A DNA stretch of 64,000 bases, from contig NZ_JAPPUY010000001.1 in the NCBI RefSeq assembly GCF_026712245.1, positions 1,240,001-1,304,000 on the forward strand. Direction: 5' to 3'. Positions within the stretch are counted from its first letter, which is position 1. Each line of letters starts with the position of its first letter. The translations under genes and the position numbers were made by a program. This DNA is from Roseateles hydrophilus (GTDB lineage Bacteria; Pseudomonadota; Gammaproteobacteria; Burkholderiales; Burkholderiaceae_C). Of the stretch, positions 45,987 to 56,717 are shown piece after piece. The notes under the pieces were generated by a model. That model did no database searches and had not been told where the DNA came from. It saw nothing but the letters and a program-made list of their open reading frames with translations.

Positions 45987-46313
45987 ATGAGTAGCAACCC
46001 CTGCCTGACCTGCGGCGCCTGCTGCGCCAGCTTCCGTGTGGATTTCGACTGCAGCGAACTGGAGAGCGAAGGTGGCCGCGTGCCGGACGGGCTGGCCGTG
46101 CCGCTGACCGGACGCCTCGTGCGCATGCGCGGCACCGACCACGTGCAGCCGCGCTGCGCGGCGCTGAGCGGCAAGGTGGGCGAGCGGGCCAGCTGCGGCA
46201 TCCACGAGTGGCGGCCCTCGCCCTGCCGCGAGTTCGGCGAGCGCGCGCCCATGGGCATCGGCGACGATGCCTGCGCCCGCGCCCGCGCGCGGCACGGGCT
46301 GGCACCGATCTGA
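45987..46313 (+). CDS. YkgJ-family cysteine cluster protein
   Basis: A 108-residue protein with the CxxCxxCC motif at the N-terminus (CLTCGACC), a further Cys pair (RCAAL, SCGIH) and PSPCREFGE, the zinc- or iron-chelating cluster pattern of the YkgJ/UPF0153 family. Function is unknown; a metal-binding role is assumed. It starts immediately after a perfect inverted repeat and has no Shine-Dalgarno, so it may be translated from a leaderless mRNA. Confidence 0.85.
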   Translation: MSSNPCLTCGACCASFRVDFDCSELESEGGRVPDGLAVPLTGRLVRMRGTDHVQPRCAALSGKVGERASCGIHEWRPSPCREFGERAPMGIGDDACARARARHGLAPI

Positions 46314-46322
46314 CAGCGCCCG

Positions 46323-47543
46323 CTACGAGCCAGCGCGCGGCAGCAGCAGCTCGCGCCGCCGCTGCGAGCCCTGATCGCGCTGCTCGTTGAGCCAGGCCAG
46401 CTTGGCGCCATACAGGTGGCGGTCCTGCGCCGTGGCGCTGTGCTCCAGCGCCTTGGCCAGCTCGCCGCGGGCGCCGTTGACGTCGCCCAGGCCGTAGTGC
46501 GCCAGGCCCAGCCAGAAATGGAACTCCGGCACATAGGCCGCACGCGCCACCTCCTTGCGGAACAGTGAGCGCGCCGCCGCGAACTCGCCGGCCTTCATGG
46601 CGGCCACGCCCTCGTCGAAGAACTTGTACGGCGGCACCGGCTGCATCTGCGCCAGCTGGTTGGCATAGGTCTGCGCCTCGTCACGCCGCCCCAGGTCACT
46701 GAGCACCAGCACGAGGTTGGACAGGGCCTGCACATTCAGCGGCTCACTCGCCAGCACCAGGCGCAGGGCCTGCTCGGCCTCACGGTGCAGGGCCTTGCGC
46801 CGGTACAGCACGGCCAGCGTGTTGTAGGCCGCCAGCCAGCGCGAGTCGGTGATCACGGCCGCTCGCGCCCACCAGTAGGCCTCGTCCAGCTGCCCGCGCA
46901 GCAGCGCCTCGGCGGCGCGGTTGTTCTGGAACATCGCCAGGATGGTGGACTCGTCGACCACGCGCGAGCGGTGCCGGCCCAGCTGCTGCGGCGGCAGGAA
47001 GTCGATGGTGAGCATCTCCGGGTCACCATAGACCGCCACGCGGGCCGCCGCCGAGATGGGCCGCCCCAGGCTGATGTTGACGTGGCCAGCGACGAAGAAG
47101 ATGCCGTTGTTGCGCGTCCAGTTCTCCTCGAGGTGGACGCTGTTGAAGCGGTACGGCAGGTTCAGGTGGCGGGCGAAGGCCGCGGTCATCATCACCAGCG
47201 ACAGGCAGTTGCCGCGCCGCGCGTCGAAGGCCTCGGCGGCGGTGCGGGTGAGCTCACTGTCGTAGTCCAGCTGCAGCCGGCCCTTGGTGTAGAGCGCATC
47301 GATGAGCCCGTCGCGCACACCCTTGGCGCGGATCTGCTGGGCCATCTCGGTCTCGGCGAAGCGCTGCATGGCCGGGCTCAGGCGCAGCGGGTCGGCGGTG
47401 TCCAGCGGCGTGGCCGGCGGCTTGAACGCCGCGTCGGCGAACACGTCGACGCGAGGCGGGCCGACCGCCTCGGTGGCACAGCCGGCCAGCGCAGCAGCGG
47501 CCAGCACAACGACCCAGGCAGCAATCAGGGGGCGGACGGACAT
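46323..47543 (-). CDS. Transglutaminase-like/TPR lipoprotein
   Basis: A 406-residue lipoprotein (lipobox LAGC, Cys22). Residues about 70-190 form a transglutaminase-like core with a plausible Cys-His-Asp triad: Cys113 in RRGNCLSL, His154 in AGHVNIS and Asp181 in TIDFLPP. Residues about 205-385 are TPR repeats (AAYNTLAVLYRRKALHREAE and following). Function unknown; this combination suggests a cell-envelope peptidase or scaffold. It follows the minus-strand pullulanase gene after 89 bases and could be co-transcribed with it. Confidence 0.75.
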   Translation of the reverse strand: MSVRPLIAAWVVVLAAAALAGCATEAVGPPRVDVFADAAFKPPATPLDTADPLRLSPAMQRFAETEMAQQIRAKGVRDGLIDALYTKGRLQLDYDSELTRTAAEAFDARRGNCLSLVMMTAAFARHLNLPYRFNSVHLEENWTRNNGIFFVAGHVNISLGRPISAAARVAVYGDPEMLTIDFLPPQQLGRHRSRVVDESTILAMFQNNRAAEALLRGQLDEAYWWARAAVITDSRWLAAYNTLAVLYRRKALHREAEQALRLVLASEPLNVQALSNLVLVLSDLGRRDEAQTYANQLAQMQPVPPYKFFDEGVAAMKAGEFAAARSLFRKEVARAAYVPEFHFWLGLAHYGLGDVNGARGELAKALEHSATAQDRHLYGAKLAWLNEQRDQGSQRRRELLLPRAGS

Positions 47544-47632
47544 GGCGGTCTCCTCGCGGGTCCGGACCTGTCGTTTGCAGGCCTCATCCCCAGCTTAGTC
47601 CCGCGCCGCACCCCTGTCTGCAGTCACCCCGG

Positions 47633-50600
47633 TCAGGGCAGCACGAACACCACCGCCGAGCGCCCCGGCAGCGTGAAGCCGCCAGTGGCGCTGTCGAAGC
47701 TCGCGCCGCTGGCCACACGCTGGTCGGCGGCGCCGGCAGCCTTGTGCACCGGATGAAGCTGCAGCGCCTGGCCCACCTCGCCGGGCACGGTCAGCGTCTG
47801 CGTGGTCTTGTCGACGTTGAACAGGTAGACGATGCGCTTGAAGCCGGCGCCCGCGTAGCCGTTGCCGTCCAGCGTGGCGGCCAGCACGACCGGGTTCTGG
47901 CCCGAGCCGGTGTTCAGGAACTTCAGGCGCGCCTTGATGTCGTCGGCCGTTCGCAGGCGGAACAGCGTCGAGCTGGCGCGGATCTTCAACACGTCGCGGA
48001 AGGCGTCGCGCATCCACGCGATGTCGCCCGGCGCCGGCTTGATGGCCGCGTTGGCGAGGAAGGGCTTGAGCATCGGCCAGTCCGCACTGTTGTCCGCCGC
48101 GCGCGGCGCGCCGGTGCCGAAGTAGTTGTCCTGGTAGCTCCAGTCCAGCCGGTTGAACCAGTCGCCGCTGTCGTAGCTGTTCTTGTCCAGGCTCTTGCTG
48201 CGCAGCACGTCGGTGCCGGCATGGAAGTAGGCCACGCCCTGGCTGAACGCATTGATCGCGTTGGCCAGCAGCTGCACGCGGGCGCGGTCCTCGCGGCTGG
48301 TGGTGGTCGGCAGGCGCAGCGCCAGCACGTCGAACAGCGTCAGGTTGTCGTGGTTCTCCACGTAGTTGACAACCTCGTCCGGCTGCGTGCTCCAGCCGAT
48401 GCTGTTGCCCAGGCTCTCGGCGGTGACGGTGGCGTCCCAGTGCGTCGTGAAGGTGTAGCTGCGCAGGCTGCCGGCCAGGCTGGCCTTGAGCTGGTCGCCC
48501 AGCCACATCAGGTCGGTCTTGCTGCGCGTGCCGGCGGACGGGTTGGGGTCGTAGAACAGGCCGCTGACGAAGCCCTGGTTGCTGACGAGCGCGCTGCCGC
48601 TGTCGCAGCAGCCACCGCCGCGCACGGCGTCGCGGATGATGGGGTTGAAGCTGCCAATGCCCGAGCCGCTCAGGCTGTACAGCGTGGCCTGCACGAAGCG
48701 GGCGCCGTCGGTCACCTCGCCGAAGTTCCAGCCCTCGCCGATCAGCTGGATGTCGCGGCCCAGCGTGGTCTTCAGGCGGGTCTTCATCGCCTCCATGACC
48801 GGGCGCGGCTGGTGGCCCATGATGTCGAAGCGGAAGGAGTCGATCTTGTAGTCGCGCGCCCACTGCAGCACGGAGTCGCTCATGAGTTTGCCCATCATGA
48901 GGTGCTCGGTGGCGGTGTTGTCGCAGCAGGTGGAGGTCTCGACGCGGCCGCTGGCGTTCAGCCGGTGGTAGTAGCCCGGCACGATGCGGTCCAGCACCGA
49001 CTTCTCGTTCTGGCCCGAGGCCGTGGTGTGGTTGTAGACCACGTCCATGCCCACGCGCAGGCCGGCGTTCTTCAGGCCCAGGACCATCTGGCGGAACTCG
49101 ACGATGCGCTTGGCGCCGTCGGCCGCGTCGGACGCGTAGCTGCCCTCGGGAGCGTTGTAGTGGTAGGGGTCATAGCCCCAGTTGAAGCAGTCGGTGCCGG
49201 CCGTGGCGGACACGGCGGCCTGCTGGGTCTCGCCATCGGCGGCGCCGGCCGGCGTGGGCGTCGTGCAGCCGCTCTCCGGTACCGAGGCCAGGTCGAACGT
49301 GGGCAGCAGGTGCACGTCGGTCAGGCCGGCGTCGGCCAGCGCCTTCAGGTGCTTCATGCCGTTGGAGCCCGCCTCGGTGAAGGCCAGGTACTTGCCACGG
49401 TTGGCGGCCGTCACGGTGGCGTCGTTGGCCGAGAAGTCACGGATGTGGAGCTCGTAGATGGCCATGTCGGTCTGCGCGGCCACCTTGGTGGACGCGGCCA
49501 GCGCATCCCAACCCGCGGGCTTGAGGTTGGCGGCGCCCAGGTCGGCGATGTAGCTGCGCTTGGAGTCGGTCGTCAGGCTGATGGCATAGGGGTCGGTGAC
49601 GAGGTTGCGCACCACACCGACGCCGCGCACGAACACCTCGACGGCGAAGCGGTAGTACTTGCCGGACAGGTCGCCCGCCTTGCTGACGCTCCACACGCCG
49701 GTGGCGGCGTCGAAGGCCAGCGCGTCCACAGTCTTGGCCTCGCCAGTGCCCGTGTCGTAGGTGAAGACGGTGACCTTCTGCGCCGTTGGCGCCCACAGCT
49801 TGAAGGTGGTCTGGCCGCCGGCGATCTTCACGCCCAGGTCGTTGACGTTAGCGGCCGCCGCGTACAGGTCGTCCAGCGCGCCGGGGGTCTGGGCGCTGGT
49901 GGCGTTCTGCACGTTGCCGGCGCTGTCTTCCTGCACCAGCAGCAGCTGCTTCTTGTGCAGCTCGCCGAGCTGGGCGAGGTCGGCGTCCTTGACGGCCAGC
50001 ACGACGCCGGCGCCAATGAACTTGAAGCGCGTGGCCACGGCCGTGGCCAGGCTGCCGGTGAAGCGCTCCAGCGTGAGCGCGCCGTCCGCGCCGGCGACCT
50101 TGCCGTCCTTGACCGCGGTGATCTGCGCCGTCGCCGAGTGGTAGAGCTTGAAGACGCCGCTGCCGTCCACCTGCGGCCACTGCAGCAGCTGCTTGGTCAG
50201 CCAGTAGGCCTTGGCGTCGGTCGTGGAGACGCTGCGCGTGTCCGGCGCAGCCGGGTAGACCTGCGGATCGCCCTGCACCAGCCACACCTCGGCCACCTGA
50301 CCCTTGATCGTGAAAGCGCCGAAGTCCACGCGGATGTTGTCGGCCCGGCCGTCCTTGTTGGCCTGGTTGGGCGACATCCCATGGATGATGAACTCCAGCG
50401 ACTTGCGGGCGCTGTTGTCCTTGGGGTTGAGCACCGGGATGTCGAACACCACCTCGCCGGCATTCACCGAGGCATAGCCCGGCATCTTGTTCAGCGCGAC
50501 CGGGTTGTTCCAGTCGTCGATGGCGACGCCGGCGGGCACGCGGGCCGTGTCCAGCCCGCTGCCGTTCCACAGGTGCAGGCCCCAGCCGGCGAAGTCGCCG

Positions 50601-51166
50601 TCGAAGCGCTTGTAGTGCACACGCACGATCGTCACGTCCGGTGCCGCGCTGCCCAGCGGGTTGGCGGTGTAGGTCGCGCTGTCGCCCTCGATGCGCCAGA
50701 TCTCGTTGACGCCGGCCTTGAGCACATAGCTCTGGTCGGCACCGCCGTGATCCTTGGTGTCGCCCTTGTGGAACAAATAGCCTACCGAACCTGTCTGCGC
50801 CGCCAGCGGCACGTTGTAGACCGCACCGAACGCGTCGGTGCTGTCGGCGTTGCGGCCGGCGTTCCAGTCCACGGCCGCTGCCGCGCCCCAGTGGTGCAGT
50901 TGCCAGCCGGTGTAGTCGCCAGCGGTGCGGCGGTAGTGGACGGTCAGCGTCGTCGGGACGCCGGCGGTGGGCGCGCTGGCGGCCGGATTGGCGGGCTGTG
51001 CGCTCAGCACCTTCTGGAAGGCCGTGTCATTGCCGATGTCCAAACCGGCCGGCGGAGCGGGCGTGGGGCTGGGTGTGGGCGTGGCGGTGCCACCACCACC
51101 GCCGCCGCAGGCCACAAGAGCCAGGGCGGTCAAGGCGGCAAAGAGCCGGTGTTTCAGGGCGTGCAT
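47633..51166 (-). CDS. Pullulanase-type alpha-1,6-glucosidase lipoprotein (copy 1)
   Basis: A 1177-residue GH13 debranching enzyme. Lipobox LVAC (Cys about 20) and a Gly/Thr/Pro linker indicate envelope anchoring. Two pullulanase-associated starch-binding repeats follow ([20 protein letters not shown] and [20 protein letters not shown]), then a CBM48-like module and the catalytic barrel: FNWGYDP (about 660), DVVYNH (about 705), FRFDIMGH with the nucleophile Asp (about 779), GEGWNFGE with the acid/base Glu (about 810) and ENHDN (about 937). Hydrolyses alpha-1,6 links in pullulan, starch or glycogen. The start at 51166 has GGAGA upstream. It is divergent from a second copy. Confidence 0.92.
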   Translation of the reverse strand: MHALKHRLFAALTALALVACGGGGGGTATPTPSPTPAPPAGLDIGNDTAFQKVLSAQPANPAASAPTAGVPTTLTVHYRRTAGDYTGWQLHHWGAAAAVDWNAGRNADSTDAFGAVYNVPLAAQTGSVGYLFHKGDTKDHGGADQSYVLKAGVNEIWRIEGDSATYTANPLGSAAPDVTIVRVHYKRFDGDFAGWGLHLWNGSGLDTARVPAGVAIDDWNNPVALNKMPGYASVNAGEVVFDIPVLNPKDNSARKSLEFIIHGMSPNQANKDGRADNIRVDFGAFTIKGQVAEVWLVQGDPQVYPAAPDTRSVSTTDAKAYWLTKQLLQWPQVDGSGVFKLYHSATAQITAVKDGKVAGADGALTLERFTGSLATAVATRFKFIGAGVVLAVKDADLAQLGELHKKQLLLVQEDSAGNVQNATSAQTPGALDDLYAAAANVNDLGVKIAGGQTTFKLWAPTAQKVTVFTYDTGTGEAKTVDALAFDAATGVWSVSKAGDLSGKYYRFAVEVFVRGVGVVRNLVTDPYAISLTTDSKRSYIADLGAANLKPAGWDALAASTKVAAQTDMAIYELHIRDFSANDATVTAANRGKYLAFTEAGSNGMKHLKALADAGLTDVHLLPTFDLASVPESGCTTPTPAGAADGETQQAAVSATAGTDCFNWGYDPYHYNAPEGSYASDAADGAKRIVEFRQMVLGLKNAGLRVGMDVVYNHTTASGQNEKSVLDRIVPGYYHRLNASGRVETSTCCDNTATEHLMMGKLMSDSVLQWARDYKIDSFRFDIMGHQPRPVMEAMKTRLKTTLGRDIQLIGEGWNFGEVTDGARFVQATLYSLSGSGIGSFNPIIRDAVRGGGCCDSGSALVSNQGFVSGLFYDPNPSAGTRSKTDLMWLGDQLKASLAGSLRSYTFTTHWDATVTAESLGNSIGWSTQPDEVVNYVENHDNLTLFDVLALRLPTTTSREDRARVQLLANAINAFSQGVAYFHAGTDVLRSKSLDKNSYDSGDWFNRLDWSYQDNYFGTGAPRAADNSADWPMLKPFLANAAIKPAPGDIAWMRDAFRDVLKIRASSTLFRLRTADDIKARLKFLNTGSGQNPVVLAATLDGNGYAGAGFKRIVYLFNVDKTTQTLTVPGEVGQALQLHPVHKAAGAADQRVASGASFDSATGGFTLPGRSAVVFVLP

Positions 51167-51227
51167 GAGGGGTCTCCGGGGGCGCATGCTCGGGCAATCG
51201 CGGCGCGCCACTTGTTTTTTGTTTATC

Positions 51228-51242
51228 AGAAGCAAAACTACA
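51228..51242 (-). promoter_or_regulatory. Candidate operator 1 in the pullulanase divergent region
   Basis: AGAAGCAAAACTACA; its complement TGTAGTTTTGCTTCT differs at two positions from candidate operator 2 at 51336-51350. The two copies face opposite ways and their centres are 108 bases apart. The arms have the size and weak symmetry of LacI-type operators. Confidence 0.5.
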
Positions 51243-51335
51243 TTCGCTGTATTTCAACTGGCCAACGACGCCAGAAGGCGCGCATTTCCGCACGACAGCT
51301 CCGCCGCGCACACAGTAGTTCCACCAACTTCTGTT

Positions 51336-51350
51336 TGTAGTTTTACTTCA
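51336..51350 (+). promoter_or_regulatory. Candidate operator 2 in the pullulanase divergent region
   Basis: TGTAGTTTTACTTCA is a pseudo-palindrome (TGTAGT, TTT, ACTTCA; five of six pairs match) and a near-copy of the complement of 51228-51242. It lies 35 bases before the preferred ATG of pullulanase copy 2. No regulator gene lies next to it, so the binding protein is unknown; a LacI-family maltose or starch repressor is a guess. Confidence 0.5.
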
Positions 51351-51384
51351 TTAGCATGCGCCAAAGCAAAAAGGAGACATGCCG

Positions 51385-54300
51385 ATGGCAACGTGGGCGG
51401 ATGGTGTCGCGCAACGAGCGCGCAAGCTGGCTGGCGCCTGGGCGCTGGGCCTGATGGGGTTGTTGAGCGCCTGCGGCGGCGGCATGGAGGCGGCGCAACC
51501 GGCGCCCACCAGCCGCGCGGCCACGGCGGTCAGCGAGGACGGCGTGGAGCTGCTGGCCGGTGTCCCCGCGCCTGAGACTGCCCGCGCGCGGATCGCGGCG
51601 GTGGCCACGCCCGCCGAGCCCGCCACCTCGCTACGCGTGCACTACCGCCGCGCCGATGGCAACCATGCCGGCTGGCAGCTCCACACCTGGGGTGCGGCGC
51701 AAAGCCCGAACTGGAACGCCGGCTGGAACGCGGCCGGCAGCACCGACTTCGGCGTCTACTACGACGTGCCGCTCGCAGCCGGCACCGGCAACGTCGGCTT
51801 CCTGCTGCACCAGGGCGACACCAAGGACAACGGCGGCAACGACCAGAGCTACGCGCTGCAGGCCGGCGTCAACGAAATCTGGCGCCTGGAGGGTGACAGC
51901 AACAGCTACACCAGCAACCCGCTGCTGCTGCCCGCGCCGGACATCAAGACCGTGCGCGTGCACTACAAGCGCTTCGACGGCAACTACAGCGCCTGGGGCC
52001 TGCACCTGTGGAACGGCAGCGGGCTGGACGCCGCGCGCCTGCCCGCCGGCGTCACCATCGACCGCTGGAACCAGCCGGTGGCGCTCAACGCCCTGCCCGG
52101 CCATGCCGCCGGCGACGCCGAGGTGGTGTTCGACATCCCGGTGCTGAACCCGCAGGGCGACGTCAACCGCAAGGGCCTGGAATTCATCATCCACGGCATG
52201 CCGGCCAACGAGAACGACAAGGACGGCCGCGACAACAACATCCGCGTCGAATACGCGGCGCTGAGCATCCGCGATCAGGTCGGCCACATTTGGCTGGTCG
52301 AGCGCGACCCCACCGTCTACACCGCCGCGCCCGACCTGCGCAGCGTCTCCAGCACCGACGCGCGCGCCGTGTGGCTGAACAAGCGCCTGGTCAAGTGGCC
52401 GCGCTTGGCCAGCAGCGGCAGCGTGCGCCTGTACTACTCGGCCACCGGCCAGATCCGCGTGGGCCTGGACGCGCCGGTCAGCGGCGCCGACGGCTTCATC
52501 ACGCTGGACGCCTTCACCGGCAGCGTGCCCGCCGCCGACGCACTGCGCTTCAAGTTTGTTGCCAGCGGCAGCGTCTTCAGCGTGCGCGACGCCGACATCG
52601 CCCGCCTGCCCGCGCTGCATCAGCAGCAGCTGGTGCTGGTGCAGGAAAACGCCGCCGGCCTGGTGCAGAACGCCACGACGGCCCAGATCGCCGGCGCGCT
52701 GGACGACCTGTACGCGGCGGCGGCCGACGTGCCCGACCTGGGCGCCGTCGTCGCGCGCGGCGCCACCAGCTTCAAGCTCTGGGCGCCCACCGCCCAGGCC
52801 GTCTCGCTGGTGCTGACCACGCCGCTGGGCAACTCGCCGCTGACCCGCACCACCACCGAAACCATGACACGCGACGCCGCCACTGGCGTGTGGCGCCTGG
52901 CCAAGCCCGGCTCGCTGCAGGGCGCCACCTACCGCTACCAGGTGCAGGTCTTCGTGCGCGGTGTGGGCCTGGTGAAGAACCTCGTCACCGACCCCTACTC
53001 GCAAGGCCTGACCCTGGGCGGGCAGCAGAGCGTCGTGATGGACCTGAACGCCGGCATCACCAAGCCCGCCGGCTGGGACCTGGGCGCACCGCCGGCCACC
53101 GTCAAGGCGCCGTCGGACCTCAGCATCTACGAGCTGCACGTGCGCGACTTCTCCATCAACGACGCCAGCGTGCCGGCCGCGCAGCGCGGCAAGTACCTCG
53201 CGTTCACGCAGTCGCAGTCCAACGGCATGAAGCACCTGAAGGCGCTGGCCGACGCCGGCCTGACCGACGTGCACCTGCTGCCGGTGTTCGACATCGCCAG
53301 CGTCAACGAGAAGAGCTGCACGACGCCCGCCCCCAGCGGCGCCGCTGACAGCGACAGCCAGCAGGCCGCCGTGGCCGCGACCGCCGGCAGCGACTGCTTC
53401 AACTGGGGCTACGACCCGCACCACTTCACGACGCCCGACGGCAGCTACGCCAGCAACGCGGCCGACCCGCTGGCCCGCGTGGTGGAGTTCCGCCGCATGG
53501 TGCAGTCGCTGAACGCGGCCGGCCTGCGCGTGGGCATGGACATGGTCTACAACCACACCACCTCATCCGGCCAGAACGCCACGTCGGTGCTCGACAAGGC
53601 CGTGCCCGGCTACTACTTCCGCTACAACGCCACCGGCGGCATCGAGCGCTCGACCTGCTGCGAGAACACCGCCTCCGAAAACCTGATGATGGCCAAGCTG
53701 ATGGTCGACTCGGCCGTCACCTGGGTGCGCGACTACCGCATCAGCTCGCTGCGCTTTGACATCATGGGCCACCACCCGCGCGCGGTCATCGAGGCGCTGA
53801 AGGCCCGCGTCGAGGCCGCCGCCGGGCGCGCGGTGCAGATCGTCGGCGAGGGCTGGAACTTCGGCGAGGTCGCCAACGGCGCGCGCTTCGTGCAGGCCGA
53901 GATGCTGAGCCTGAACGGCTCGGGCATCGGCAGCTTCAACCCGCTGATGCGCGACGCCGTGCGCGGCGGCGGCTGCTGCGACAGCGGCAACGCGCTGGTG
54001 GCCAACCAGGGCTATGTCAACGGCTTCTTCTACGACCCCAACGCCGCCGCCAGCGGCCAGAGCCGCGGCGAGCTGATGTGGTTTGCCGACCGCATCAAGG
54101 CCTCGCTGGCCGGCTCCATCCGCAGCTTCCAGATGCAGACCAGCTGGGACGCCACGCTGCGCCTGGACCAGATCGACGTCGGCGGCATCCCGGCCGGCTG
54201 GGTGCTGGAGCCCGGCGAGGTCGTCAACTACGTGGAGAACCACGACAACCTGACGCTGTTCGACAACAACGCCTTCCGCCTGCCCACCAGCACCAGCAAG

Positions 54301-54960
54301 GAAGACCGCGCCCGCGTGCAGATCCTCGCCAACGCGATCAATGCGTTCAGCCAGGGCGTGGCCTACTTCCATGCCGGCACCGACGTGCTGCGCAGCAAGA
54401 GCCTGGACAAGAACAGCTACGACAGCGGCGACTGGTTCAACCGCCTGGACTGGACCTACCAGGACAACAACTTCGGCGTCGGCCTGCCGCCCGCTCGGGA
54501 CAACGCCGACAACTGGGCGCTGGCCCGCCCGCTGCTGGCCAACCCACTCATCAAGCCGCACGCCAACGACATCGCCTGGACCCGCGATGCCTTCCGCGAC
54601 CTGCTCAAGATCCGCAACAGCACCACGCTGCTGCGCCTGCGCACGGCCGAGGACATCAAGGCGCGCCTGAGCTTCCTGAACACCGGCTCGGCGCAGGAGC
54701 CCACGGTGCTGGTGGGCCGCATCAACGGCGTGGGCTACGCCGGCGCCAACTTCGACGAACTGGTCTACCTGATCAACGTCGACAAGACCGCCAAGCAGCT
54801 GAGCTTCCCCGTGCTGGCCGGCCGCCCGCTGGTGCTGCACCCGGCACACGTTGCCGACCAGCGCGCCCGCGCCGCCAGCTTCGACCGCGCAAGCGGCAGC
54901 TTCAGCCTGCCGGCCCGCACCGCCGTCGTCTTTGTCGCGCCCCGCGCGGCCGCCAACTGA
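51385..54960 (+). CDS. Pullulanase-type alpha-1,6-glucosidase lipoprotein (copy 2)
   Basis: A 1191-residue paralogue of the divergent copy with the same order: lipobox LLSAC, two pullulanase-associated repeats ([19 protein letters not shown] and [18 protein letters not shown]), a CBM48-like module and a GH13 barrel with FNWGYDP (about 671), DMVYNH (about 720), LRFDIMGHH (about 790), GEGWNFGE (about 821) and VENHDN (about 950); all catalytic residues are kept. ATG 51385 is chosen over 51379 because AGGAG is then eight bases away. The long near-identical C-terminal segments ([20 protein letters not shown], in both) show a duplication or conversion between the copies. A PEP-CTERM gene follows 11 bases later. 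Confidence 0.92.
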   Translation: MATWADGVAQRARKLAGAWALGLMGLLSACGGGMEAAQPAPTSRAATAVSEDGVELLAGVPAPETARARIAAVATPAEPATSLRVHYRRADGNHAGWQLHTWGAAQSPNWNAGWNAAGSTDFGVYYDVPLAAGTGNVGFLLHQGDTKDNGGNDQSYALQAGVNEIWRLEGDSNSYTSNPLLLPAPDIKTVRVHYKRFDGNYSAWGLHLWNGSGLDAARLPAGVTIDRWNQPVALNALPGHAAGDAEVVFDIPVLNPQGDVNRKGLEFIIHGMPANENDKDGRDNNIRVEYAALSIRDQVGHIWLVERDPTVYTAAPDLRSVSSTDARAVWLNKRLVKWPRLASSGSVRLYYSATGQIRVGLDAPVSGADGFITLDAFTGSVPAADALRFKFVASGSVFSVRDADIARLPALHQQQLVLVQENAAGLVQNATTAQIAGALDDLYAAAADVPDLGAVVARGATSFKLWAPTAQAVSLVLTTPLGNSPLTRTTTETMTRDAATGVWRLAKPGSLQGATYRYQVQVFVRGVGLVKNLVTDPYSQGLTLGGQQSVVMDLNAGITKPAGWDLGAPPATVKAPSDLSIYELHVRDFSINDASVPAAQRGKYLAFTQSQSNGMKHLKALADAGLTDVHLLPVFDIASVNEKSCTTPAPSGAADSDSQQAAVAATAGSDCFNWGYDPHHFTTPDGSYASNAADPLARVVEFRRMVQSLNAAGLRVGMDMVYNHTTSSGQNATSVLDKAVPGYYFRYNATGGIERSTCCENTASENLMMAKLMVDSAVTWVRDYRISSLRFDIMGHHPRAVIEALKARVEAAAGRAVQIVGEGWNFGEVANGARFVQAEMLSLNGSGIGSFNPLMRDAVRGGGCCDSGNALVANQGYVNGFFYDPNAAASGQSRGELMWFADRIKASLAGSIRSFQMQTSWDATLRLDQIDVGGIPAGWVLEPGEVVNYVENHDNLTLFDNNAFRLPTSTSKEDRARVQILANAINAFSQGVAYFHAGTDVLRSKSLDKNSYDSGDWFNRLDWTYQDNNFGVGLPPARDNADNWALARPLLANPLIKPHANDIAWTRDAFRDLLKIRNSTTLLRLRTAEDIKARLSFLNTGSAQEPTVLVGRINGVGYAGANFDELVYLINVDKTAKQLSFPVLAGRPLVLHPAHVADQRARAASFDRASGSFSLPARTAVVFVAPRAAAN

Positions 54961-54971
54961 GAGATCCCGTC

Positions 54972-55526
54972 ATGAGCAAGACCTTTCGCCACCTCGCCGC
55001 CACGGCCGCAGCCGCCACGCTGGGCCTGGCCGCCCTCACCGCGCAGGCCGCCGATGTCGTCGTCGATGTCGCTGGCGCCACCAGCGTCAACGGCTTCGGC
55101 GAGGACGGCAACACCGTGCTGCTGGTGGATGTCGGCGCCCACAGCCGCCTCACCCGCTTCGACTGGAACGTCGTGCTGGAAGCCTTTGCACCCAGCAGCC
55201 TGTCGGAGCTGCGCGTCAGTTTCGGCAACACCAGCGGCCTGACGCTGGACTGGGCCCCTGCCGCGGACGACGCTTTCAGCGGCACCGGCAGCTACAGCGG
55301 CACGCTGGATCTCTCCGGCCTGGACCTGGCCGTGGGCGCCGACGGCCAGCTGCGCATCGAGTTCAGCGAGAGCTTCAAGGACCTGAGCCCCGGCGTCGCA
55401 GAGGGCCGCTGGGTCAGCGGTCAGCTCAGCTTCGGCGTCAGCCCCGTGCCGGAGCCCGCCAGCGCGGCATTGCTGCTGGCCGGGCTGGGCCTGGTGGCCG
55501 GCGCGCGCCGCCTGCGCCGCCGCTGA
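54972..55526 (+). CDS. PEP-CTERM surface protein next to pullulanase
   Basis: A 184-residue exported protein: signal peptide 1-26 (ends AQA), a small beta-rich domain (about 27-155) and a C-terminal exosortase signal VPEPASAALLLAGLGLVAGARRLRRR shown in outline, with PEP near 159 and a basic end. It lies 11 bases after pullulanase copy 2 and is probably on the same mRNA, so it may act in glucan binding or in placing the enzyme at the surface. Body function is not recognised. Confidence 0.8.
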   Translation: MSKTFRHLAATAAAATLGLAALTAQAADVVVDVAGATSVNGFGEDGNTVLLVDVGAHSRLTRFDWNVVLEAFAPSSLSELRVSFGNTSGLTLDWAPAADDAFSGTGSYSGTLDLSGLDLAVGADGQLRIEFSESFKDLSPGVAEGRWVSGQLSFGVSPVPEPASAALLLAGLGLVAGARRLRRR

Positions 55527-55539
55527 GCGCGCGCCGCAT

Positions 55540-56565
55540 TCACTCGGCCGGCGCCGGCTCGGCCTCCGCGTGCCGCTCGGGCTCGGTGGTGCGCAGGATC
55601 TCGTCCAGCACCGACGTGGCGTAGTTCCCGGCCGGCAGCGAGAAGCTCAGCACCAGCTCGTCAGGCTGCGGCCAGTTCCAGGCCATGTCCGCCGGGCGGG
55701 CCACCAGCGCGCGGCGCTCCTGCTCCAGGCCGGCGTGCTCCATGCCGTCGCACAGGCTGGCGTGCCGCGCGGCCACGGCCATCTCCAGCGCCTGCGCCTG
55801 CTCGCTCGTCGCCACACGGCCGCGACCCCACAGCGGACCGGTGGGCTGCCCGGCCTCGTCCATCACATCGCCCGGCAAGGTCTGGCCCCACAGGCCCTGC
55901 TGGATGCGCTGTGCCAGCACCTCGTTGAAGACGAAGGAGCGCACCGCCGACAGGTAGATCCCCTTCTTCTTCGGGTTGCGCACGCGGATCTCTCGCGCCA
56001 GCATGGCGCGGCCCTGCTCGACGTTGCCGCCATCAAAACCGAAGCGCTGGGCGCCGAAGTAGTTGGGCACGCCCTGCGCCGCCACGGCGCGCAGGTTGGC
56101 CTCCAGCACATCACGGTCACCGGCCACGTCGCGCAGCACGAGGCGAAAGGCATTGCCACGCAGATCGCCCGGACGCAGCTTCTTCACATGGCGGCTCTGG
56201 AACAGCACCTTGAACTCGGGATGCTGCAGCAAGGTCAGGTCGGGCGTCTCGGCCTTGCCCTTGCCATAGGGCAGGTAGATGCTGAACCACTGGCGGGTCA
56301 CCGCGTAGCGATCCTTGAGGCCGGCATAACCCACGTCGCGCTCGTCCACGCCGGCGGCCGCCGCCAGTTGCTGGGCGACGAAGGCGGTGTTGGCGCCGCT
56401 CTTCTCCACGTCCAGCCACAGGTGCTCGCCCTCGCCGGACGGCAGTTGCAGCGGCAGCTCGGTGACGATGAAGTCCTCGTTGTGGCGCTTCAGCGTGGCG
56501 CTGGCGCCGCTGACGGGATGGGCGCGGGGCCACAGGGGCAAGCGCGTGTACGAAACGTCGGTCAT
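55540..56565 (-). CDS. truD: tRNA pseudouridine(13) synthase
   Basis: A 341-residue TruD enzyme that makes pseudouridine 13 in tRNA-Glu. The catalytic motif GLKDRYAVTRQ carries the nucleophile Asp (about 86); further family features are RHNEDFIVTE, LRPGDLRGNAFRLVLRD, GVPNYFGAQRFG with N-Y-F-G-x-Q-R-F, and SFVFNEVLAQRI. The start at 56565 begins the conserved N-terminus; the frame continues upstream into non-homologous sequence. Convergent with the PEP-CTERM gene at 13 bases. Confidence 0.94.
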   Translation of the reverse strand: MTDVSYTRLPLWPRAHPVSGASATLKRHNEDFIVTELPLQLPSGEGEHLWLDVEKSGANTAFVAQQLAAAAGVDERDVGYAGLKDRYAVTRQWFSIYLPYGKGKAETPDLTLLQHPEFKVLFQSRHVKKLRPGDLRGNAFRLVLRDVAGDRDVLEANLRAVAAQGVPNYFGAQRFGFDGGNVEQGRAMLAREIRVRNPKKKGIYLSAVRSFVFNEVLAQRIQQGLWGQTLPGDVMDEAGQPTGPLWGRGRVATSEQAQALEMAVAARHASLCDGMEHAGLEQERRALVARPADMAWNWPQPDELVLSFSLPAGNYATSVLDEILRTTEPERHAEAEPAPAE

Positions 56566-56692
56566 GAAGGGAAGGCACGGGCCTGCAGCGCCCGTGGGGC
56601 AGGCTGCAAACGGGGGTTGGCGTGGGCGATTGGGCCCAGGATTCTCGCCCCAGTGCACCGCAGGCGGGCAGCCGGCCTGTCGTCCATCGCAG

Positions 56693-56717
56693 CCGCCGCG
56701 CAAGGCCTTCGCGGCGG
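56693..56717 (-). terminator. Hairpin directly after the prepilin-like gene
   Basis: CCGCCGCG (56693-56700) and CGCGGCGG (56710-56717) pair perfectly around CAAGGCCTT, starting at the base after the stop codon of the prepilin-like gene. There is no T-tract, so it may stabilise the mRNA end or help a Rho-dependent stop rather than terminate alone. Confidence 0.45.

Noticed and set aside
47744-51340. Open frame of about 1200 codons on the plus strand, antisense to pullulanase copy 1
   Set aside because: It mirrors the minus-strand gene; composition is Val/Gly/His/Arg-rich with no family motif, as expected for an antisense frame in GC-rich DNA.
51631-54849. Two long minus-strand open frames antisense to pullulanase copy 2
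   Set aside because: Shadow of the real gene, which has all GH13 motifs; no recognisable domain in the antisense reading.
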